A stretch of 33,664 nucleotides of DNA, from positions 1 to 33,664 of the forward strand of contig DASVWH010000096.1 in the NCBI GenBank assembly GCA_036389715.1, written 5' to 3'. This document shows positions 15,586 through 21,642 of this stretch, piece by piece. Below the pieces are notes generated by a model that made no database searches, was not told the DNA's origin, and saw nothing but the letters and a program-made list of their open reading frames with translations. The stretch's first letter is position 1. Every line of letters starts with the position of its first letter. Position numbers and translations under genes: made by a program. This DNA is from DASVWH01 sp036389715. Lineage in GTDB: Bacteria; Acidobacteriota; Blastocatellia; Pyrinomonadales; Pyrinomonadaceae.

Positions 15586-17184
15586 CTACTCCATATCGGC
15601 AATCCCGATGATGGGCTGGTGCAGCATCGTGATCTCGGCCGAGCGTCCCATGTAGCTGCGGGCCATCGCAATCGCTTCGGTCAGGTTATCGGCGCGCTCC
15701 CAGCCCATCATGGCCGGGATGTGCGCGTTCTCGGCCCCGGCGGCGATAACGTGGCCGACGTGCTGGCGTCCGTTCTCGCCCCAGTACCACATGAAGAAGG
15801 GGTGCGCGCCGTGATAAGCGTTGCCGCGCCGGTACATCTCGACGTAGCTCGGATTGTTGGCGAACTCGCGCTCGTACTTCTCGCGCAGCGTAAAAGCGTC
15901 GCGCGTTTCCGGCAGCAGGCGATTGAAGAATTCGATGTAGCTCGGGTGAAAGTTATGATCGAACTCGTCGTAGCAGGGGTGATGAATAATCAGGACGCCG
16001 CCCTTTTTGAGCAGGGGCTTGCCGCGATAAAAGTTGAAGTGATAGCCGAGCCCCATCACCTGCACGAGCAGCGGGTTGAGGACGGAGTAAACATTGTAGG
16101 GCGAGATGTCCGGGATGCCCGTTATCAGAATGTCGCACTGGCCCTTGATCGGGATGGCGTACTGGTCGAAACCCTTCTCGATAATCTTGTCGTGCACGGG
16201 CTCGGTGCGCCCGGCATGGCAGGCGATCATCTCGTACTGGGCCGGGACGGAGTGCAGCATCTTACGCCGCGCCGCACGCGGGAGCTTGCTCATGGTCATC
16301 CGCATGGCCTCGAACTTCATCCGATCGAAGGCCGAGAACTCGTCCTCGTTCTTGAGCAGAAAGTCCATGTTGCCCTTGTACATACGGTTGTTGATGGCCG
16401 TCTCGATGTGAAAGACGTTCATCTTTTCGTCAACGAGCTTGCCGAGCCGCGTGACCTTGTGATTCAGCTCCGAGCGCGCAGGGTCCATGTAGCTGTCGGA
16501 GTCGCGGATGGTCTGCGGCTCGTGATGCGCGCGCAGGGATTCGTAATCGCAGAGGCCGACGGCGACGGATTTGTGCCCGCCATCCATCGGGACGAGGTTG
16601 ATGTTGACGTAGATGACCAGGTCGCTCTCGGCCGCGCGGCGGTTAATCCGAAGCGGCTCTTTGTGTCTGGTCTCGCCGAGCGTAATCATCCCTTCGGGCC
16701 ATTCCGCGTCGTGATTGTAGTAGCGGTCCGGGTAGAACTCGTTGAAGACCTTCGCGCCAGCCATCCGCTTCAGCTCCCACTCGGTCATCTTGCGATGCAG
16801 GGAATTGGCGACGATGATATGCACGTCGTCTACGCCGTGACCGGCGAGCATGTCCATCAAAATCTCAAGCACGGTCTGGCGAATGTCGGGCGTCGCCATC
16901 GGCGGCAGCGGGAGGCTGATGTCGTCAACCGCTATCGTCACCTTCATGCCCGGATAGAGCTGCGCGAAGAGCGGGTCGCAGCCGTGCGGGTGATTGAGCG
17001 CATAACGAATCGCCGCCTCGCGGTTCGGCAGCCCCATAATCGGCGGCTTCGGATAGATCACGCGCGTCCCGATGGGCAAATCTTCGAGGATGAAATCCTC
17101 GCCCGATGGAATAATGCGCGGCGCGCTGTCGCTGTCAATGTAAACGACCGATTCGTGCGTTTTTCGTCTTAGCTGTAGGCTCAT
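15586..17184 (-). CDS. LarA/DUF2088-like protein of the ether-lipid cluster
   Basis: The 532-residue protein resembles the nickel-pincer lactate racemase LarA family. Hand alignment gives AVDDISLP for the LarA DxTRP loop, LHRKMTEWEL (H130) for GTHRPMT, and GGHKS (K205) for GGRKS, where LarA attaches the pincer cofactor; a histidine pair (H220-H221) stands at the nickel-ligand position. However the loop arginine is replaced by Leu91 and the histidine ten residues before the lysine is not conserved. It is about 100 residues longer than LarA, mainly at the C terminus. Thus it may be a LarA-type epimerase with altered chemistry or a derived, non-nickel enzyme. It is 6 nt upstream of the ElbD-like gene, so the two act together. 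The ATG at 17184 has no Shine-Dalgarno because palindrome C reaches to 4 nt before it. Confidence 0.8.
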   Translation of the reverse strand: MSLQLRRKTHESVVYIDSDSAPRIIPSGEDFILEDLPIGTRVIYPKPPIMGLPNREAAIRYALNHPHGCDPLFAQLYPGMKVTIAVDDISLPLPPMATPDIRQTVLEILMDMLAGHGVDDVHIIVANSLHRKMTEWELKRMAGAKVFNEFYPDRYYNHDAEWPEGMITLGETRHKEPLRINRRAAESDLVIYVNINLVPMDGGHKSVAVGLCDYESLRAHHEPQTIRDSDSYMDPARSELNHKVTRLGKLVDEKMNVFHIETAINNRMYKGNMDFLLKNEDEFSAFDRMKFEAMRMTMSKLPRAARRKMLHSVPAQYEMIACHAGRTEPVHDKIIEKGFDQYAIPIKGQCDILITGIPDISPYNVYSVLNPLLVQVMGLGYHFNFYRGKPLLKKGGVLIIHHPCYDEFDHNFHPSYIEFFNRLLPETRDAFTLREKYEREFANNPSYVEMYRRGNAYHGAHPFFMWYWGENGRQHVGHVIAAGAENAHIPAMMGWERADNLTEAIAMARSYMGRSAEITMLHQPIIGIADME

Positions 17185-17187
17185 AAT

Positions 17188-17270
17188 CAGTTTTCGGTTT
17201 TCAGTTTTCAGTTTTCAGTTAAAAGCAGGATGGTATTTGCTCAAAACTGAAAACTGAAAACTGAAAACTC
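17188..17270. repeat. Heptamer palindrome C
   Basis: The left arm has CAGTTTT, CGGTTTT, CAGTTTT, CAGTTTT, CAGTTAA (17188-17222). The right arm has AAAACTG three times and AAAACTC (17243-17270). The arms are reverse complements with a loop of about 20 nt. On the minus strand the structure begins 1 nt after the HAD stop codon and ends 3 nt before the ATG of the LarA-like gene, filling the whole 87-nt space and replacing the usual ribosome binding site. Confidence 0.92.
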
Positions 17271-17271
17271 G

Positions 17272-17934
17272 TCACTTTAAGTTGAGAATAGGCCAATCAT
17301 GATGCAGCGCCGTCTGCTTGAGGCGCATGTCCGGGTTGACGGCCGCCGGGTGGCCTACGACCGAGAGCATCGGGAGGTCCGACATGCTGTCGGAGTAGGC
17401 GAAGGAATCACTCAGGCTGATGCCTTCCCGCTCGGCGAAAGTCCTGATCCAGGACGCCTTCGTGGCAGCGGCCAGCACGGGCGGGAGCAGTCGCCCGGTG
17501 GCCACGCCGTTGACGAATTCCAGCCGGTTCGCCACGTAGTCTTCGATCCCCAGGTACTTCATCAGGGGCGTCACGGAGAGGTCCAGCGCGCCCGTGACGA
17601 CGACCTGGCGCAGACCGAGGCTCCGCGATTTTTCGATCAACTCGAACGCGCCGGGAAAAATCGCCGGTTTCAGCACGCCCTCGAACAACTCTTCGGCGAA
17701 GAAGCGCAGGCGGTCTTCCGATTCGCCCTTGTACCTTTTGAAGAAGAGGTCGTTGAAGACTTTCCGGCTGTACTGGTCCGTGGCGGCAAAGATCGGAATG
17801 CTGAGCAGCGTCGAGGCGCTCTTCTTCAGGGTGCGCAGCAATCCCTGCTGGTTCTTCGCGTAAAATCCGAGCGTATGAACGAGATTAGTGCTGACCAGAG
17901 TGCCTTCCAGATCATAGAATGCAGCGGCTGCCAC
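17272..17934 (-). CDS. HAD-IB family hydrolase (SerB-like), DxE variant
   Basis: The 220-residue product is a haloacid-dehalogenase-superfamily phosphatase of the SerB-like IB subgroup. Motif I is YDLEGTL (D8, E10), motif II VVTGALD (T114), motif III K159 and motif IV YSDSMSD (D182, D186). The usual second Asp of DxD in motif I is Glu, which may alter the acid/base step or mark a subfamily. GTG 17934 is preferred over a TTG at 17946 because GGAGG sits 5 nt before the GTG. It is the first gene of the cluster HAD, LarA-like, ElbD-like, epimerase. A phosphatase would be needed to release an alkylglycerol or similar phosphate intermediate, but this is inference. It could also be a phosphoserine-like phosphatase. 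Confidence 0.87.
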   Translation of the reverse strand: MAAAAFYDLEGTLVSTNLVHTLGFYAKNQQGLLRTLKKSASTLLSIPIFAATDQYSRKVFNDLFFKRYKGESEDRLRFFAEELFEGVLKPAIFPGAFELIEKSRSLGLRQVVVTGALDLSVTPLMKYLGIEDYVANRLEFVNGVATGRLLPPVLAAATKASWIRTFAEREGISLSDSFAYSDSMSDLPMLSVVGHPAAVNPDMRLKQTALHHDWPILNLK

Positions 17935-18236
17935 ATGTTCCTCCAAAACGGGTCCGGTTGCGACAAGTTTCGAGACGGCTCGCGCCGGAGATTCTTCCGA
18001 GCTTGGGTAATAGAGCGGGAATATACCCTAAAATCGGCCGAATAGGTAATCTATCCCGCGGCGGGCCCGTCATCCCCCTGACCTGACAAGGTTTAAGCCG
18101 GAAAAGCGGTGATTGCCGGGCGACCTTCACGCCGGAGAAGATTCGCGCGAAAGCGCGGCTTATAAGGAGCAGGCGAGGCTCAAGCAGAAGGCTAGGCTCA
18201 GGGCTGTGCGGTTCGCCTTCCACTTGCCCGCTGCTC
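17935..18236. other. Intergenic region upstream of the HAD gene
   Basis: No credible gene is seen in these 302 bases. They should hold the promoter of the ether-lipid cluster. On the minus strand TATATT (18025-18020) could be a -10 element, but no -35 is found at the right distance. GCGGGA (18015-18020) and TCCCGC (18054-18059) form an inverted pair around this AT-rich stretch and could be an operator. The remaining part next to the cREC gene shows no structure that I can name. Confidence 0.35.
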
Positions 18237-18632
18237 TCATCTCTTCAGCTCGGCCTGAAGGTAATGAAACGGGATGTGTTCGGCATCGCGCCCGGCATCG
18301 CGCAGAAGGTCGAGCATGCGCTGTGCGCCGAGGTAGTTGAGCGAGTGAATGATGACGACGGCCTCGCGCTGCCTGTCGGGATGCGCGGCGAGCCAGGAGG
18401 CGACGGCGTATCCAGTGCGCTCGTCGTCGGGCTCGTCGGAAAAGTAGTGTTCTTCGACCAGATCGTGATCGAGCAGAATCATCGTGTACTCGCGCTCGGC
18501 TAGCCAGCGGGCGGCCTCTTTGACATCGCAGGTCAGGTCAACCGGGCGCGCGGAGAATTTCTGACGAAACCAGGAGCAGCGCGTCGAATCATCTTCGACG
18601 ATCAGAACGCGCTGCTCCTGGCTGGTGCTCAT
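18237..18632 (-). CDS. cREC-type receiver domain protein
   Basis: The 131-residue protein is a stand-alone receiver-like domain of the cREC (cyclic-phosphate processing receiver) type. It shows VLIVEDDSTRCSWFRQKF with the acidic pair at D14-D15, ILLDHDLVEEHYF at the phosphoacceptor position and VIIHSLNYLGAQRM in place of the usual switch Thr/Lys region. The family is predicted from comparative genomics; its biochemical role is unproven. ATG 18632 is chosen because AGGG precedes it and the conserved domain starts 8 residues later. It follows the UPF0182 gene by 49 nt on the same strand. No DNA-binding domain is attached. Confidence 0.82.
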   Translation of the reverse strand: MSTSQEQRVLIVEDDSTRCSWFRQKFSARPVDLTCDVKEAARWLAEREYTMILLDHDLVEEHYFSDEPDDERTGYAVASWLAAHPDRQREAVVIIHSLNYLGAQRMLDLLRDAGRDAEHIPFHYLQAELKR

Positions 18633-18681
18633 AAATACCCTGGCCTGCAAAGCATCGCTTCGCGCGGGCAATCGCTGCGGC

Positions 18682-21606
18682 CTACTGCTTTGTGCCCTGC
18701 GCCTTTCTCAGCTCTTCCAGGTTACGCTTGAGCGATTCGAGCTTCTGCCCCGCTTCGCCGAGCTTGCCTTCGGAGGTCAGCCGCTGGTAATCGGAAAGGT
18801 CCTGGGCCGCGCGGTTGATGAGCTGCTGCGTATTGGCCGGAGGAGAAGTCGGCGGCGCAGACGTTTGTTGCGCGGGCTGCTGCTGTTGTTGCGGCGACTT
18901 GGACGGCCTGGCCTGCGTCGAATCCTGCTGCGCCGGTTGCTGTTGTTGCTGGCCTGGCTGCTGTTGGGCCGTCTGTCCGGCGGGTCTGCCGGAATCGCCG
19001 AAGAGACCGGTCATCGCTTCCTGGAAGTTAGAGCCGAAGGCCAGCCGCTCCTGCGTGGCGAGGACGACCAGGCGCAGCTCCGGCATCGGGCTGCGCTCGG
19101 CTTGCAGGTAGATGGGCTCGACGTAGAGCAGCGAGCGGCCAATCGGGATGACGAGCAGGTTGCCGCGCCTGACGCGCGAGCCCTGCTGATTCCAGAGCGA
19201 GAATTGGGCCGAGAGTTGTGCGTCCTGGTCTATCCGCGCCTCTATCTGGAGCGGGCCGTCAATCAGCCTCGATTTCGGGAAGTTGTAGACGAGCAGGGAA
19301 CCGTAAGCGGCCCCGTCGCTGCGGCCCGCCATCCAGCCGATCATGTTGTTGCGGCTGGCGGGCGTGAACGGCAGAATCTCGACGAACTCGTTGGCCGTCT
19401 GCTCGCCCGGCAATTGCATCAGCACGAAGTAGGGTTCGAGCGCCTCCGTCTGCTGCTGCTTCTCCCTGTTGAGAGAGACCTGGCTGGCCACGCTCCAGAC
19501 ATCCTCGCGCTGGAAGAAGACCTTCGGATTCTGCGTGTGATAGAGGCTGAAGACTTCGCCCTGCGTCTTAATCAGCGTCTCCGGGTAACGCACGTGCGCG
19601 CGCACGTCCGCGGGCATCTCGCTCGCGTCCTTGAAGAGCGCGGGGAAGGTGGCGCGGTAGGTGTTGACCAGAGGATCCTGCGGGTCGAAGACGTAGAAAT
19701 CCACCGAACCGTTGTAGGCGTCAACCGTGACCTTGACGCTGTTGCGAATGTAGTTGATGTCCCTGTCCCCGGCCCTGTAGTGGCGCGCGTAAGGATAGTT
19801 GGCGGATTCGGTGTAGGCGTCCATCATCCAGATCAGGCGGCCGTCGGCGGTGACGATGATGTACGGGTCTTTGTCGTAGACGAGGAAGGGCGCGAGGCTC
19901 TCGACCCGCTGGCGAATGTTGCGGCGCATCAGAAGGCGGCTCTCGGGCGTGACATCGTCCGAGAAGGGCAGCTTCGAGATGTCGCCGAGCGAGAAGGCCA
20001 GCAGCAGCCGGTTGAAGAATCCGCCGAGCACGATTCCGCCCGTCCCTTCATAGCTCGTATAGTTATTGGCCTCGCCCTGCGGAAAGTTGAACTCCTTTTG
20101 CCGGGTCTTGACGTAAACGTCCGTGTCCGTCTTCTGCCCGAAATAGATTTCCGGGCGCGTCACCCTGATCTCAGGCGCGTTGGCCTCAATCGGCATGTTC
20201 GAGAGCGTGAAGCGCGGCATGCCTTCGGGCGTGAACTCGTTGGCCGTGTTCATCGTCACGCCGTAGCCGTGCGTGTAGATCAGCTTCTCGTTAATCCAGT
20301 TGCGCGACTGCTCCGGGAGCTTGGCGGTGTCCAGCTCCCTGGCGGCGAGCATGACTTGTCGCATCTGCCCGCCGATCTGGTAGCGGTCAACGTCCACGTC
20401 CGGGAAATCGTAATAGGTGCGAATCTCCTGCAACTGCCGGAGCGTGTCCTGAAGCGCGCGCCAGTCCCAGAGCCGGATGTTGTCGAGCGTCGCGCGGTTG
20501 TTGCCGATGTCGAACCCGGCAAGCGCCGTCTCGGCCTCGAAGTCGCGTATCTCAATCGTGTCGAGCTTAAAGGCCGCACGCGTCCACTTGATGTTCTGCT
20601 CGATGTAGGGCGTCTCGCGCCCCAGCTCGTTCGGCTTGACGATGAAGCTGTTGACGTAAGCCGGGACCATCATGCCCGCCACTAGGTAAACCGCGACCGG
20701 CAGCGCGACCGCTCCAATCAGCACCCGCAACCGCCGCCAGCTAAAGGCGTTGATGAGACAGATGACGGCTGAGATAATCAGGACGACGGCGACGACGAGG
20801 AGCCCCGGCAGGTAGTAGTTCGCCTCCGTGTAGGTGACGCCGGAAAACGATTGGTGGTCATGCCAGAGATACGGAAAGCGCGCCAGGTAAACGCGCCACC
20901 CGAGCAGCAACAGGTAACCGGCGAGCGCTATGGAGATGGCCGCAAAGCTCGTCCCGCGGATGGCGCTCGTCGCCGCCTTGCTCTCTTCCTTCTGCGTCAG
21001 CGAAAGCAGGGCGTGAAGGACGGCGGCCGCCAGGATGACGAACGCGAGCACGGTCAGCCACCAGCTCAGCATCTGGTAGACGGGCAGCGAAAAGAGATAA
21101 AAGCCGAGCGGCTTTTGAAAGATGGGGTCGGGCAAACCCGTCGGCGTCTGGTTCAGGTACAGCGCCAGCTGCCGCCAGCCGTCCTTCATGCTCAGGCCGA
21201 AAATGAGCCCGGCGAAAATCGCCACTGCCCAGCCGAGCGGCCGCATCAGCCGGGCCGGATTGATATTGACGGGCTGGTTATTAATCAGGATAGTGCGGCG
21301 TTCGAGGACGCTCCCGGCGAATGCGCGTTCGAGCAGCCAGAAGGCCGCGCGCAGGATGAGCACGGTCAGGGCGGCGAAGACCAGGAAGATCAGAAACTTG
21401 GAGCGAAAGATGTACCAGTAGACAGAGGCGTAGCCGAGCGAGCCGAACCAGAGCGCCGAGACGTAGATCGAGATTGCGCGAAAGAAGAGGAAGATCAGCG
21501 CGACTACGCCGAGTGCCAGCCAGATGCGCCAGCGACGGCGCTTCGGGGGTGTCGGGCCAATATCAATGATCTGGTCGTCCAGATCAACCGGCATTGGTTT
21601 GCTCAT
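18682..21606 (-). CDS. UPF0182 family membrane protein
   Basis: The 974-residue protein matches the UPF0182 family: a cytoplasmic N-terminal basic stretch, about seven transmembrane helices in the first 330 residues, and a large extracytoplasmic domain containing LGYASVYWYIF, YIEQNIKWTR, TYHGYGVTMN-like IYTHGYGVTMN, and NFPKSRLIDGP. The last 120 residues are a Gln/Pro-rich linker and a short helix, where the family usually has an acidic tail. Function is unknown. ATG 21606 is preferred to one at 21657; only 15 bp separate it from the first possible start of the divergent lipoprotein gene. It has no Shine-Dalgarno. Confidence 0.9.
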   Translation of the reverse strand: MSKPMPVDLDDQIIDIGPTPPKRRRWRIWLALGVVALIFLFFRAISIYVSALWFGSLGYASVYWYIFRSKFLIFLVFAALTVLILRAAFWLLERAFAGSVLERRTILINNQPVNINPARLMRPLGWAVAIFAGLIFGLSMKDGWRQLALYLNQTPTGLPDPIFQKPLGFYLFSLPVYQMLSWWLTVLAFVILAAAVLHALLSLTQKEESKAATSAIRGTSFAAISIALAGYLLLLGWRVYLARFPYLWHDHQSFSGVTYTEANYYLPGLLVVAVVLIISAVICLINAFSWRRLRVLIGAVALPVAVYLVAGMMVPAYVNSFIVKPNELGRETPYIEQNIKWTRAAFKLDTIEIRDFEAETALAGFDIGNNRATLDNIRLWDWRALQDTLRQLQEIRTYYDFPDVDVDRYQIGGQMRQVMLAARELDTAKLPEQSRNWINEKLIYTHGYGVTMNTANEFTPEGMPRFTLSNMPIEANAPEIRVTRPEIYFGQKTDTDVYVKTRQKEFNFPQGEANNYTSYEGTGGIVLGGFFNRLLLAFSLGDISKLPFSDDVTPESRLLMRRNIRQRVESLAPFLVYDKDPYIIVTADGRLIWMMDAYTESANYPYARHYRAGDRDINYIRNSVKVTVDAYNGSVDFYVFDPQDPLVNTYRATFPALFKDASEMPADVRAHVRYPETLIKTQGEVFSLYHTQNPKVFFQREDVWSVASQVSLNREKQQQTEALEPYFVLMQLPGEQTANEFVEILPFTPASRNNMIGWMAGRSDGAAYGSLLVYNFPKSRLIDGPLQIEARIDQDAQLSAQFSLWNQQGSRVRRGNLLVIPIGRSLLYVEPIYLQAERSPMPELRLVVLATQERLAFGSNFQEAMTGLFGDSGRPAGQTAQQQPGQQQQQPAQQDSTQARPSKSPQQQQQPAQQTSAPPTSPPANTQQLINRAAQDLSDYQRLTSEGKLGEAGQKLESLKRNLEELRKAQGTKQ

Positions 21607-21613
21607 GCTCGAT

Positions 21614-21642
21614 AGGATACGATGAATCCGTATGACACTCAA
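21614..21642 (-). promoter_or_regulatory. Candidate promoter giving a near-leaderless UPF0182 transcript
   Basis: On the minus strand TTGAGT (21642-21637) and TATCCT (21619-21614) are 17 nt apart, each with 4 of 6 consensus matches. Transcription would begin within a few bases of ATG 21606, giving an almost leaderless mRNA. This would explain the missing ribosome binding site. The element overlaps the first codons of the longest form of the divergent gene, favouring a later start for that gene. Confidence 0.35.

Noticed and set aside
15619..17172. Open frame of 517 codons opposite the LarA-like gene
   Set aside because: Same shadow pattern; the minus strand has LarA motifs and fits the operon.
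18113..18340. Small plus-strand open frame in the gap before the HAD gene
   Set aside because: No ribosome binding site or known family; it runs into the opposite strand of the cREC gene.
18625..20685. Open frame of 686 codons opposite the UPF0182 gene
   Set aside because: Composition is Arg/Leu/Val/Asp-rich as expected from reading a high-GC gene backwards; UPF0182 family features on the other strand are clear.
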